A DNA stretch of 64,000 nucleotides from an uncultured Dysosmobacter sp. Lineage in GTDB: Bacteria; Bacillota; Clostridia; Oscillospirales; Oscillospiraceae. The position numbers and the translations under genes were made by a program. Below, one piece after another: positions 19,317-28,790 of this stretch. Under the pieces are notes generated by a model, which worked only from the letters and a program-made list of their open reading frames with translations, made no database searches and was not told where the DNA came from. Numbering within the stretch: position 1 is the first letter of the stretch; each line of letters starts with the position of its first letter. The stretch covers positions 1 to 64,000 of the forward strand of contig NZ_CANRKH010000016.1 in NCBI RefSeq assembly GCF_947631165.1, written 5' to 3'.

Positions 19317-19344
19317 TTGACTTTCTAAAAAAGTTCGTTATAAT
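19317..19344 (+). promoter_or_regulatory. Promoter of riboswitch-controlled transporter
   Basis: TTGACT - 16 nt - TATAAT. Confidence 0.75.
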
Positions 19345-19354
19345 GTATCGCAAA

Positions 19355-19540
19355 GCATGATAGAGGCGCGAATGTCAAGAGTACTTCTCCCCACACGGAC
19401 AGGCACCGGGGAGCAGGAAAGGGGCCTTCGCCGAGGCTGCGCTCTTCCGCCTGTGGGGCGCGCTGCCGGGCTGTGGGAGAATATCCCATGGACTGTCGCC
19501 CTGAGAGGGGCGGAGCGCTGTCGTGGGTCCATACGCCGTT
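19355..19540 (+). ncRNA. Lysine riboswitch (L box)
   Basis: GATAGAGGCGCGAAT..AAGAGTA, AAGGGGCCTTCGCCGAGG, GGGAGAATATCCCATGGACTGTCGCCC, GGAGCGCTGT motifs in order, followed by terminator. Confidence 0.9.
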
Positions 19541-19551
19541 TCCGGTTTTGT

Positions 19552-19588
19552 ATGAAGTCATGACGCTGTCATGACTTCATTTTTTTGA
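19552..19588 (+). terminator. Riboswitch expression-platform terminator
   Basis: ATGAAGTCATGAC-GCT-GTCATGACTTCATTTTTTT. Confidence 0.9.
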
Positions 19589-19601
19589 AGGAGAGAGAAC
19601 C

Positions 19602-21338
19602 ATGAAAACCCTGAGACGCCGCCTGCTTCCTATGCTGGCCATCGTGCTGCTGCTGTGCAGCGCCATGACCGTCACCGCTTTTGCCGCTGATCCCACTGAG
19701 GAGAGCGGCACCAAGATGATCGAGTGTTCCGACTGCGGAGCCTCCGGTGTGGTCTTGTCTGAGGACTGCGAGGCTGTTGCCTGCGAGACCTGCGGCGGCA
19801 CCGGCTATGTGGAATCCCCCAGCAATGTGTTCAACACCGCCTGGGCTTTGCTGCCCCCCATCATCGCCATTGCACTGGCCCTCATTACCAAGGAGGTATA
19901 CAGCTCCCTGTTCATCGGCATCCTGGTGGGCGGCTTGCTGTATTCCAACTTCAGCTTCGAGGGCACCATCCTCCATGTGTTCAACGACGGTATCGTGGCC
20001 TCCGTCACCGATAGCTACAACATGGGCATCCTGATCTTCCTGGTCATCCTGGGCACCATGGTGTGCCTGATGAACAAGGCCGGCGGTTCCGCCGCCTTCG
20101 GCCGCTGGGCAAAGGACCACATCAAGAGCCGGGTAGGCGCGCAGCTGGCCTCCGTGGTGCTGGGCGTGCTGATCTTTATCGACGACTACTTCAACTGCCT
20201 CACCGTGGGCAGCGTCATGCGGCCCATCTCTGACAAGCACAACGTCTCCCGGGCCAAGCTGGCCTACATCATCGACGCTACCGCCGCTCCCGTGTGCATC
20301 ATTGCCCCTATCTCCTCCTGGGCCGCCGCCGTGGCGGGCTTTGCCGAGGACGGCCAGGGCTTCAACCTGTTCCTCCGCGCCATCCCCTATAACTACTACG
20401 CTCTGCTGACTATCGTGATGATGGTGGGCATGATCGTGATGAAGATCGAGTTTGGCCCCATGGCCCGGTTCGAGAAGAATGCCCGGGAGAACGGCGACCT
20501 GTTCTCCGGCTCCGACCCCTATGCCGGTGCCGCCGACGACACGCCGGAGGACAAAGGCTCCGTGCTGGACCTGGTGCTGCCTGTCATCGTCCTCATCATC
20601 TGCTGCGTCATCGGCATGATCTATTCTGGCGGTTTCTTTGAGGGGACCGGCTTCATCGAGGCCTTCTCCAATTCCGACGCCTCCGTGGGATTGATGCTGG
20701 GCAGCACTTTCGCCCTGGTATTCACCATCGTCTATTACCTGATCCGCCGCTCCATGTCCTTCAAGGAGATGATGGGCTGCCTGCCTGACGGCTTCAAGGC
20801 CATGGTCCCCGCTATCCTGATCCTGACCTTCGCCTGGAGCCTGAAGGGCATGACCGACTCCCTGGGCGCCAAGTACTTCGTCCGGGACTTCGTCCGCTCC
20901 TCCGCTTCCGGCCTCCAGCTGATCCTGCCCCTGATCGTGTTCGTCATCGGCTGTCTGCTGGCCTTCGCCACTGGCACCAGCTGGGGTACCTTCGGCATCC
21001 TGATCCCCATTGTGCAGAACGTGTTCTCCATGGACAATCCCATGGCCATCGTCTGCATCTCCGCCTGCATGGCCGGCGCTGTCTGCGGCGACCACTGCTC
21101 TCCCATTTCCGACACCACCATCATGGCCTCCGCCGGCGCCCAGTGCGACCACGTGAACCATGTGTCGACGCAGCTGCCCTACGCCATCACCTGCGCGGCA
21201 GTCTCCGGCGTCACCTATTTGATCGCAGGTATCCTGGTGCATCTGGGTGCCCCCGGCCTGCTGGGCCTGCCCATCGGCATCGTGCTGATGCTGGCTACTC
21301 TGCTGGTCATCAAGCAGACCCAGGGCAAAAAGGCTTGA
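19602..21338 (+). CDS. NhaC-family transporter (probable lysine transporter, LysW-like) with N-terminal signal peptide and CxxCG/CxxCG motif
   Basis: Signal peptide, CSDCGASG..CETCGGTG, then NhaC-type TM core (GVLIFIDDYFNCLTVGSVMRPISD); lysine riboswitch upstream. Confidence 0.85.
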   Translation: MKTLRRRLLPMLAIVLLLCSAMTVTAFAADPTEESGTKMIECSDCGASGVVLSEDCEAVACETCGGTGYVESPSNVFNTAWALLPPIIAIALALITKEVYSSLFIGILVGGLLYSNFSFEGTILHVFNDGIVASVTDSYNMGILIFLVILGTMVCLMNKAGGSAAFGRWAKDHIKSRVGAQLASVVLGVLIFIDDYFNCLTVGSVMRPISDKHNVSRAKLAYIIDATAAPVCIIAPISSWAAAVAGFAEDGQGFNLFLRAIPYNYYALLTIVMMVGMIVMKIEFGPMARFEKNARENGDLFSGSDPYAGAADDTPEDKGSVLDLVLPVIVLIICCVIGMIYSGGFFEGTGFIEAFSNSDASVGLMLGSTFALVFTIVYYLIRRSMSFKEMMGCLPDGFKAMVPAILILTFAWSLKGMTDSLGAKYFVRDFVRSSASGLQLILPLIVFVIGCLLAFATGTSWGTFGILIPIVQNVFSMDNPMAIVCISACMAGAVCGDHCSPISDTTIMASAGAQCDHVNHVSTQLPYAITCAAVSGVTYLIAGILVHLGAPGLLGLPIGIVLMLATLLVIKQTQGKKA

Positions 21339-21351
21339 TTCTTTTCCGAGG

Positions 21352-21388
21352 AAAAACCGTCCGGCCATGGGCCGGACGGTTTACTTTT
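21352..21388 (+). terminator. Intrinsic terminator
   Basis: AAACCGTCCGGCC-ATG-GGCCGGACGGTTT. Confidence 0.85.
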
Positions 21389-21441
21389 TCAGCAAGATGT
21401 GGTAAACTGCTGAGATAAATCAAGAGAAAGGGGAGAGGACC

Positions 21442-22437
21442 ATGAGCCGGGAGAGTATTTTGGCCCTGCTGCGGGCGCATGAAGGGACCTTTGTCTCTGG
21501 CGAGGAGATCAGCGGGGGATTGAGCCGCACCGCTGTTTGGAAGGCGGTGGATGCCCTCCGGCGGGACGGCTACGTTATTGAGGCCCGCACCGGCCTGGGT
21601 TACCGGCTGGTGTCCAGCCCCGACGCCCTGACAGAGCTGGAGATCCGGCGCTTTCTGGGCCAGACGGCGGTGGTGGGCCGGGAGCTGCGGTGCTTCGACG
21701 AGATCGACTCCACCAACACCTATGCCAAGCAGATCGCCCTGTCCGGCGCGGCGGACGGCACAGTGGTGGTGGCCAACTGCCAGACCGCCGGCCGGGGCCG
21801 CATGGACCGCAGCTTCCAGTCCCCCCGGGACAAGGGCGTCTATCTGTCGGTCCTGCTGCGGCCGGAGCTGCCGCCGGACCGGCTCCTGTCGGTAACAGCC
21901 CTGGCGGGCGTGGCGGTCTGCCGGACGGTGGAGCGGGTCTGCGGCGTTTGCCCTGGTTTGAAATGGCCCAACGACCCGGTGCTGGGGAAGAAAAAGCTTT
22001 GCGGCATCCTGACGGAGCTGGCCCTGGAGGGGGAGACCGGCCGGGTCCAGTCCCTGGTGCTGGGCATCGGCATCAACGTGCTGCAAACAAGGAAGGATTT
22101 CCCCCCCGAGGTGGCGGAGATGGCCACCTCCTTGGCCATGGAGCTGGGCCGTCCCGTGTCCCGGCCGGCGCTGGCGGCGGCCTTGATCCAGGAGCTGGAC
22201 CAGCTGTACGCGGACCTGAAGGCAGGGGACCTGTCGGCGTATTTATCCGCCTACCGGCGGGACTGTGTGAATCTGGGCAGGACCGTTCAGCTGATCGGCC
22301 CCGAGGGACGGGAGACGGTCACTGCCGTGGATATCGACCAGGATTTCGGCCTGGTGGTCCGGGACGCGGACGGTGCGGAAAAGACCGTCCGCTCCGGCGA
22401 GGTCTCCGTTCGGGGCATGTACGGCTACGTAGAATGA
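21442..22437 (+). CDS. birA: Bifunctional biotin operon repressor / biotin-[acetyl-CoA-carboxylase] ligase
   Basis: N-terminal HTH; biotin ligase motifs CQTAGRGRMDRSFQSP and LKWPNDPVLGKKKLCGIL. Confidence 0.95.
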   Translation: MSRESILALLRAHEGTFVSGEEISGGLSRTAVWKAVDALRRDGYVIEARTGLGYRLVSSPDALTELEIRRFLGQTAVVGRELRCFDEIDSTNTYAKQIALSGAADGTVVVANCQTAGRGRMDRSFQSPRDKGVYLSVLLRPELPPDRLLSVTALAGVAVCRTVERVCGVCPGLKWPNDPVLGKKKLCGILTELALEGETGRVQSLVLGIGINVLQTRKDFPPEVAEMATSLAMELGRPVSRPALAAALIQELDQLYADLKAGDLSAYLSAYRRDCVNLGRTVQLIGPEGRETVTAVDIDQDFGLVVRDADGAEKTVRSGEVSVRGMYGYVE

Positions 22438-22441
22438 AGAA

Positions 22442-22999
22442 ATGGAAGTGAGCGGTTTGAAAGAGCTTTGGGAACTGTTTTGGACCTTTGCGAAAATGGG
22501 GGTCATGACATTTGGCGGCGGCTATGCCATGCTGCCCATCCTCCAGCGGGAGGTGGTGGAGAACAAGCACTGGGCCACGGAGGAGGAGCTGGTGGACTAT
22601 TTTGCCATTGGGCAGTGCACCCCCGGCATCATCGCGGTGAACACCGCCACCTTTATCGGCCAGAAGAAGCGGGGGGCCGTGGGCGGCATCGTGGCGACCC
22701 TGGGCCTGGTGTTCCCGTCGGTGGTCATCATCTCCATCCTGGCGGGGCTGATCACCAACTTTTCCCATCTGGCCTGGGTGAAAAACGCTTTCGCGGGCAT
22801 CCAGGTGTGCGTCTGTGTGCTGATCTTCAACGCTGTGCGGAAGCTGCTGAAAAAATCTGTGATAGATAAGCGGACTGCCGCCATCTTTCTGCTGGTATTG
22901 TCCGGCGGCACCTTTTTGAACATTTCACCGGTCTGGTTCGTGATCGCCGCCGCCGCGATCGGCATTCTTCTGAAAGAGTTGGAGGCGAAGGGCAAATGA
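22442..22999 (+). CDS. Chromate transporter family protein (half 1)
   Basis: TFAKMGVMTFGGGYAMLPILQREVV...AIGQCTPGIIAVNTATFIG. Confidence 0.92.
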   Translation: MEVSGLKELWELFWTFAKMGVMTFGGGYAMLPILQREVVENKHWATEEELVDYFAIGQCTPGIIAVNTATFIGQKKRGAVGGIVATLGLVFPSVVIISILAGLITNFSHLAWVKNAFAGIQVCVCVLIFNAVRKLLKKSVIDKRTAAIFLLVLSGGTFLNISPVWFVIAAAAIGILLKELEAKGK

Positions 23000-23613
23000 G
23001 CGTGTATCTGAGACTGTTCTGGGAGTTTTTCAAAACCGGCCTGTTTGCTGTGGGCGGCGGCATGGCCACGCTGCCCTTCCTGAAGGATATCGGCGAGTCT
23101 ACCGGCTGGTACACCTATACGGAGCTGATGAACATGCTGGCGGTGTCGGAATCGACCCCCGGCCCCATCGGCATCAACATGGCCACCTACGTGGGCTTTA
23201 CCGCGGCGGGCATCCCCGGCGCGGTCATCGCCACCATCGGCGAGGTGACGCCCTCTATCATCGTGATCCTCATCATCGCCGCGATGCTGAAGAAGTTCCG
23301 GGACAGCAAGTATGTCAACAACGCCTTTTACGGCCTGCGGCCAGCCTCCACCGGCTTGATCGGCGCGGCCTGCGTGACGGTGGTCCTGGAGGTGCTGACA
23401 ACGGTGCGGGTCGTATCTCCTGGGGCGGGAGAGGGCATCGTGAACGGCTTCGCGCTGACGGGCGGCTCTCTGCTGAACTGGCAGGGGCTGGCGCTGGCGG
23501 CGGTGCTGGTAGCGCTGACCAACTGGGTGAAAAAGGTGAAGGACTGGCACCCTATCGTGTTCATCGGCGTCTCCGCCGTGGTGGGCGTGGCGTTCCACTT
23601 CGCCGGCGTGTGA
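22996..23613 (+). CDS. Chromate transporter family protein (half 2)
   Basis: FFKTGLFAVGGGMATLPFLKDI...SESTPGPIGINMATYVGF; ATGA overlap. Confidence 0.92.
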   Translation: MSVYLRLFWEFFKTGLFAVGGGMATLPFLKDIGESTGWYTYTELMNMLAVSESTPGPIGINMATYVGFTAAGIPGAVIATIGEVTPSIIVILIIAAMLKKFRDSKYVNNAFYGLRPASTGLIGAACVTVVLEVLTTVRVVSPGAGEGIVNGFALTGGSLLNWQGLALAAVLVALTNWVKKVKDWHPIVFIGVSAVVGVAFHFAGV

Positions 23614-23629
23614 CCTGGATACGGAATCA

Positions 23630-23664
23630 AAGAAGAGAGACCGCCTGGCGGTCTCTCTTCTTTG
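23630..23664 (+). terminator. Intrinsic terminator
   Basis: AAGAAGAGAGACCGCC-TGGCGGTCTCTCTTCTTT. Confidence 0.85.
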
Positions 23665-23932
23665 CCTGCACACATGCTTGAAACTCGTTCCCATGGACAC
23701 ACGGCCATCCGGATGGCATGGACATATTTTCCAAAAATATGGGCTTCTTTTGCATGATCGTTAGGGGCGGCGGCCGCTGCGGCAGGGAAAAGCAGAAATT
23801 TCCGCAAAAATCGACAGTCCGGTCTTGACTGCTGCGGGAAAAGCCGGTATTATGTAAAGCGTAAACCCATCGTGCCGCGCCCGTTTGGCTGGACGCCGGC
23901 AGCTGAGGATAGAAATTGCGGGAGGAACCACC

Positions 23933-24925
23933 ATGGCCATGAAGCGCTGCCCCGTCTGCGGGGAAGAATATTCCAATACATACCGGACCTGTCCCTTCTG
24001 TGAGGAGGAAGAGGCCCTGCGGGATGGGGAGGAGATCCGCCGCAGCCCCAAGAAGAGCCGCCGGGCGGCCCATGGGCGGCAGTACAATCTCATCACGCCG
24101 ACCCTGGTGGTGCTGATCTTCATCATGGCGGGATTGCTGATCTATCTGCTGTATGGAGAAAAGCTGGCGGAAAAATTCGGCAAGGACGACCCCGCTAAAA
24201 CACCGGACGTGGAGGATGTGATGCCGCCTGTCACGCCTGTGGAGCCGGATGACGAGACCAAGCCCGCGGACCCCAACAGCGGCGATATGCCGGAGGACGG
24301 CGAGCCGCAGAAGCCCGACGATACCACGCCCTCCACTGCCACGCCCGCGCCTGCCGCTCAGACGGATTATGAGAAGCTCTTCGCCCTGCCCAGCGGCCTG
24401 AGCCTGAGCACCACCGACTTTACGTTAAAGACCGTGGGCGAGACCGCCGTGATCCGGGTCACCGGCGGCAGCAGCAGCGGCAGCTATACCTGGGCCAGCG
24501 AGGACGACGGCGTGGCATCTGTGGACCAGAGCGGCAAAGTCACGGCCATTTCCAAGGGTACCATCAACGTGGTGGTGTCTGACGGCACCAAGAAGGGCGT
24601 CTGCATCGTCCGGTGCAATGTGTCCGGCACTGCCGCACCTGCTGCCACACCTACCACACCCACTACGACGCCTTCCACCACGCCCTCCACTCTCGCAGCT
24701 TCTGGACTGAAGGCGGGCGCCGCCACGGTGGTCAACGGCGGCAACGGCGTGCGGGTCCGCTCCGGCCCCGGCACCAACTATGACATCCTGGCCTCCGTGC
24801 CCAACGGCGCGGATATCCAGGTGGTGGAGAGTGCCGGAAACGACTGGTACAAGATCACCTTCTCTGATGTGGGCGGCGTCACCACCACCGGCTACATGAA
24901 GGGCGAGTTCTTGCAAAACAAGTGA
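23933..24925 (+). CDS. Zinc-ribbon membrane protein with Ig-like (BIG2) and SH3b domains
   Basis: MAMKRCPVCGEEYSNTYRTCPFCEEEE; TM segment; BIG2-like repeat; C-terminal VRVRSGPGTNYDILASVPNGADIQVVE SH3b. Confidence 0.8.
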   Translation: MAMKRCPVCGEEYSNTYRTCPFCEEEEALRDGEEIRRSPKKSRRAAHGRQYNLITPTLVVLIFIMAGLLIYLLYGEKLAEKFGKDDPAKTPDVEDVMPPVTPVEPDDETKPADPNSGDMPEDGEPQKPDDTTPSTATPAPAAQTDYEKLFALPSGLSLSTTDFTLKTVGETAVIRVTGGSSSGSYTWASEDDGVASVDQSGKVTAISKGTINVVVSDGTKKGVCIVRCNVSGTAAPAATPTTPTTTPSTTPSTLAASGLKAGAATVVNGGNGVRVRSGPGTNYDILASVPNGADIQVVESAGNDWYKITFSDVGGVTTTGYMKGEFLQNK

Positions 24926-24938
24926 GAAAAGCAGGGCC

Positions 24939-24976
24939 GCCGGACGCATTGGCATCCGGCGGCCTTTCGCGTCTCC
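24939..24976 (+). terminator. Intrinsic terminator-like hairpin
   Basis: GGCCGCCGGACGC-ATTG-GCATCCGGCGGCC. Confidence 0.7.
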
Positions 24977-25156
24977 TGCCGCATCATGATTGGCTGCCAT
25001 CCCAACGTGTTTTAGTTTCTGAAAGGGAAAGTTTACATAACATGAAGACCCCGGAAAATCAGCGTCATATTGCATTCGTCTGCTTTTTTTATCCCAAACA
25101 GAGCCGCCAGATCGCTTCGCTCCCCATCAAGCGGTACGAATAATTATCATGAATCA

Positions 25157-25184
25157 GGCAGTTACCCTTTGGGGGTAACTGCCC
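25157..25184. terminator. Terminator-like hairpin
   Basis: GGCAGTTACCC-TTTG-GGGGTAACTGCC. Confidence 0.6.
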
Positions 25185-25331
25185 ATTTGGTCATTAGGGC
25201 ATAAAATTTGGAAAACAGAGCGGCAGCAACGCCAACGGTAAAAGGGAGAGCCATTTTCTCTCGTTGCACCGTGGAAAAAAACGTGTTATCATATACACGA
25301 TATCGATTTGGATTCCATAAGGAGCATTGCT

Positions 25332-27083
25332 ATGACGACCCGAGAATTTCAGGAAAAGACCTCTCTGCAAATATTTTTATCCTATTTCAAGCCCCACAGG
25401 AAGCTGTTCATCATGGACCTCTGCTGCGCCCTGCTGATCTCCCTCATCGACCTGGCGTTTCCGGCGGTGTCCCGGTGGTGCATGTATGAGCTGCTGCCGA
25501 AGAGCGCCTACCAGACCTTTTTCGCGGTGATGGCGGTGGTGTTCGCGGCCTTTGCCCTGCGGGCGTTGCTGACCTATGTGATCTGCTATTGGGGCCACAC
25601 CTTCGGCATCCTGGTGGAGGCGGACATCCGCCGTGACCTGTTCCGCCACATGCAGGAGCTGAGCTTCGACTATTTTGACCGCAACCGCACCGGCCAGCTC
25701 ATGAGCCGCCTGACGGCGGACCTTTTTGACATCACGGAGCTGGCCCACCACGGTCCGGAGGATATCTTCATCTCCGGCGTCACCATCGTGGGCGCGCTGG
25801 CCGTCATGTTTACCATCCAGTGGCGGCTGGCCCTGGTCATCGCCGTCATCCTGCCCATTTTCTTCGTGGTGGTGTGGCGCAGCCGGGCAGCCATGCAGGC
25901 GGCGTCCCGCCAGGTGAAGCAAAAGACCGCCACCATCAACGCCGATATCGAATCCGGCCTCTCCGGCATCCGCACTGCCAAGGCCTTTGCCAACGAGGGA
26001 ACAGAGCTGAAAAAATTTGAATCCTCCAACGACAGCTTCAAGACCTCCAAGCGCCAGTTCCATAAGGCCATGGGCCGGTTCAACGCCACCATGGAGTTTT
26101 TCCTGTGCATCCTGTCCGTGGCGGTCATCGCCGCCGGCGGCTTCTTCATCATGGAAGGTCAGATGGACACGGTGGACCTCATCACCTTCAGCCTGTATAT
26201 CACCACCTTCGTCAATCCCATCCGCAAGCTGTCTACCTTTGCCGAGCTGTTCGTCAACGGCACGGCGGGCCTGGGCCGCTTCATCGAGCTGATGCGGGAG
26301 GAACCGGCCATGCAGGACGCGCCGGACGCCCAGGTCCTCCAGCGGGTCCAGGGCCGCATCGATGTGGACCATGTCAGCTTTGCCTATCAGGACGATCTGG
26401 CGGTGCTCCACGACGTGGACCTGCACATCCGGCCCGGCGAGACCGTGGCGGTGGTAGGCCCTTCCGGCGGCGGCAAATCGACCCTCTGCCAGCTGATCCC
26501 CCGGTTCTACGACGTGACCGACGGCGCCATCCGCATCGACGGCACAGACGTGCGGGAGGTGACCCAGGAGTCCCTGCGGCAGAACGTGGGCGTGGTGCAG
26601 CAGGATGTGTTCCTGTTCGCCGCCAGTATTTTGGAGAATATCCGCTATGGCCGTCCCGGCGCCACCGAGGAGGAGGTGGCCCAGGCGGCACGGCTGGCGG
26701 AGATCTACGACGACATCTGCGCCATGCCCGAGGGCTTCAACACCTACGTGGGGGAGCGGGGCGCTCTGCTCTCCGGCGGGCAGAAGCAGCGCATCTCCAT
26801 CGCCCGCATCTTCCTGAAGGATCCCCCAGTGCTGATCCTGGACGAGGCCACCTCCGCCCTGGACAGCGTGACGGAGGCCCGCCTTCAGGAGACCTTTGAG
26901 CGGCTGTCCAAGGGCCGCACCACCATCATCATTGCCCACCGGCTATCCACCGTCCGCAGCGCCGACCGCATCGCCGTGGTGGAGGACGGCCGCATCGCCG
27001 AGCTGGGCAGCCACGAGGAGCTGATGGCCCAAAACGGCGCTTACGCCGCCCTGGTCCACACCCAGGAGCTGCGCCATGGATAA
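25332..27083 (+). CDS. ABC transporter ATP-binding/permease protein (exporter type)
   Basis: TM domain, Walker A GPSGGGKST, signature LSGGQKQR, Walker B VLILDEATSALD. Confidence 0.95.
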   Translation: MTTREFQEKTSLQIFLSYFKPHRKLFIMDLCCALLISLIDLAFPAVSRWCMYELLPKSAYQTFFAVMAVVFAAFALRALLTYVICYWGHTFGILVEADIRRDLFRHMQELSFDYFDRNRTGQLMSRLTADLFDITELAHHGPEDIFISGVTIVGALAVMFTIQWRLALVIAVILPIFFVVVWRSRAAMQAASRQVKQKTATINADIESGLSGIRTAKAFANEGTELKKFESSNDSFKTSKRQFHKAMGRFNATMEFFLCILSVAVIAAGGFFIMEGQMDTVDLITFSLYITTFVNPIRKLSTFAELFVNGTAGLGRFIELMREEPAMQDAPDAQVLQRVQGRIDVDHVSFAYQDDLAVLHDVDLHIRPGETVAVVGPSGGGKSTLCQLIPRFYDVTDGAIRIDGTDVREVTQESLRQNVGVVQQDVFLFAASILENIRYGRPGATEEEVAQAARLAEIYDDICAMPEGFNTYVGERGALLSGGQKQRISIARIFLKDPPVLILDEATSALDSVTEARLQETFERLSKGRTTIIIAHRLSTVRSADRIAVVEDGRIAELGSHEELMAQNGAYAALVHTQELRHG

Positions 27084-27873
27084 GACGAAGCTGCTGGACA
27101 GGGCCGGGGCCGCCGGTGAGGACCGGCTGCTGCTGGCCAAGGTGCTGGACCGGGCAGGGCAGGCCCGGGACCGGAACATTCCCGCCGCCACGGACTTTTT
27201 CAGTCCCCAGCAGCAGATGCTGGCCCTGGACCTGCTGCGGCTGGCAGGCGTGCCGGAGACGGGCTATGCCCGCCTGGGCGGCTATGACGGCGCGGAGCGG
27301 GCGCTGTTCCTCTTTCTGCCGGACTGGCTGGACCGGTCGGACGCCGCGTCCCAAAGCCCCATCCGCTGCCTGCGGGCGGCCTTCCGGGCGGAAGAAAACC
27401 TGACCCACCGGGATTTTCTGGGCAGCCTCATGGGCATGGGCGTCGTCCGGGAGAAGGTGGGGGACATCTTGGTGGGGCCTGACAGCGCGGACATCCTGGT
27501 GCTGGAAACCATGGCGGACTTTTTGCTTGGCAGCTGGACCTCCGCCGGACGGGCCAGGCTGACGGTGGCGGAGATCGATCCCGGATATATCCACATCCCG
27601 GAGGTCCAATGCGAGGCGGTGCGGGATACCGTTTCCTCCCTGCGGCTGGACGCGGTGGCCTCCACAGGCTTCCGCATGGCCCGGGGCAAGGCGGCGGAGC
27701 TGGTCGTCTCCGGACGGGTCCAGGTGAACTGGCGGGAATGTACAAAGCCGGATAAGCTGCTCTCAGCGGGGGATACGGTCTCCGCCCGGGGCTTTGGGAA
27801 ATTTGAGCTGGCGGAGGTGGGCGGCGTGACCAAAAAGGGCCGTACGTCCATCGTATTGAAACGATATGTGTAA
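27076..27873 (+). CDS. ylmH: YlmH-family RNA-binding S4-domain protein
   Basis: C-terminal S4 domain (ASTGFRMARGKAAELVVSGRVQVNWREC) and YlmH-type N-terminus. Confidence 0.85.
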   Translation: MDKTKLLDRAGAAGEDRLLLAKVLDRAGQARDRNIPAATDFFSPQQQMLALDLLRLAGVPETGYARLGGYDGAERALFLFLPDWLDRSDAASQSPIRCLRAAFRAEENLTHRDFLGSLMGMGVVREKVGDILVGPDSADILVLETMADFLLGSWTSAGRARLTVAEIDPGYIHIPEVQCEAVRDTVSSLRLDAVASTGFRMARGKAAELVVSGRVQVNWRECTKPDKLLSAGDTVSARGFGKFELAEVGGVTKKGRTSIVLKRYV

Positions 27874-27885
27874 ACGGAGGAGACT

Positions 27886-28098
27886 ATGGATCGCAAGAAG
27901 ATCGACCGCATCAACGAGCTGGCCCGCAAGTCCAAGACGGCGGAGGGCCTGACGGCGGAGGAGCGGCTGGAACAGGCGGATCTGCGCCGGGAGTATATCG
28001 ACTCCGTGGTGGGAAACCTGAAAAGCCAGCTGGACCACATCTATATCATGGATGAAAAGGGCCATAAGCAGAAGCTGAAAAAGCGGAAGGAGCGGTAG
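27886..28098 (+). CDS. DUF896 family protein
   Basis: KKIDRINELARKSKTAEGLTAEERLEQADLRREYIDSVVGNLKSQLDHIYI. Confidence 0.93.
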   Translation: MDRKKIDRINELARKSKTAEGLTAEERLEQADLRREYIDSVVGNLKSQLDHIYIMDEKGHKQKLKKRKER

Positions 28099-28191
28099 AT
28101 CCTTCGAAGCTGTCAAATCACCGCCTGGAAAGCCGGATCTCTGTCTGCCTTGTTCTTGGCGGCTCACCGGACCATGATCGAGCGGACCAAA

Positions 28192-28234
28192 GCGCCGCCC
28201 GCCTGCGTATCGCAGGCGGGCGGCGCGGGTTTTA
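28192..28234 (+). terminator. Terminator-like hairpin
   Basis: GCGCCGCCCGCCTGC-GTATC-GCAGGCGGGCGGCGC followed by GGGTTTT. Confidence 0.6.
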
Positions 28235-28439
28235 TCTCCGTTTGTACAGCCGCGCGGCTGCAAGCACCGCCGGCAGTACCTGCCTGGGGGAAGAGACCGT
28301 CCTCCATGTCGAAGTCTCGGCCATTGCCCCGGCCGCCGCTCATAAAAAAATCTCAGAAATTTGAAAAATAGGGCTTGCATTTCGCAGAGAGACGTGTTAA
28401 TATATACAAGCTGACTTCGGGAAGCAAAAAAATACATAT

Positions 28440-28515
<76 letters not shown>

Positions 28516-28553
28516 AAAAAGCTGGAACCGCAACGGTTCCAGCTTTTTTATTT
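28516..28553 (+). terminator. Terminator after tRNA-Pro
   Basis: AAGCTGGAACCG-CAA-CGGTTCCAGCTTTTTTA. Confidence 0.9.
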
Positions 28554-28790
28554 GTCCAAAAGTTGTGTAAAAACGGATAAAAAACCAGTCTATTACAGAT
28601 AAAAAGTGTTACCGCATACTCTGGATAGAGAGCTTTTGATTTAACTGGAAAGCACAATTATATAGGAGAATAGCTTTGTTTGCTCTACTAGTAAATGGGA
28701 AGCGCTGATTCCCTTGACAGAGAATCAAATATAATGTATGATTAACTGACAAATTGTCTAACTAGAAGAAATTTCCAAAGGGAGGAACAT

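Noticed and set aside
19357-19563. 68-aa ORF upstream of the NhaC gene
   Set aside because: Lies entirely within the lysine riboswitch and its terminator.
19569-21368. 599-aa minus-strand ORF opposite the NhaC gene
   Set aside because: Low-complexity His/Asp/Gly-rich antisense translation.
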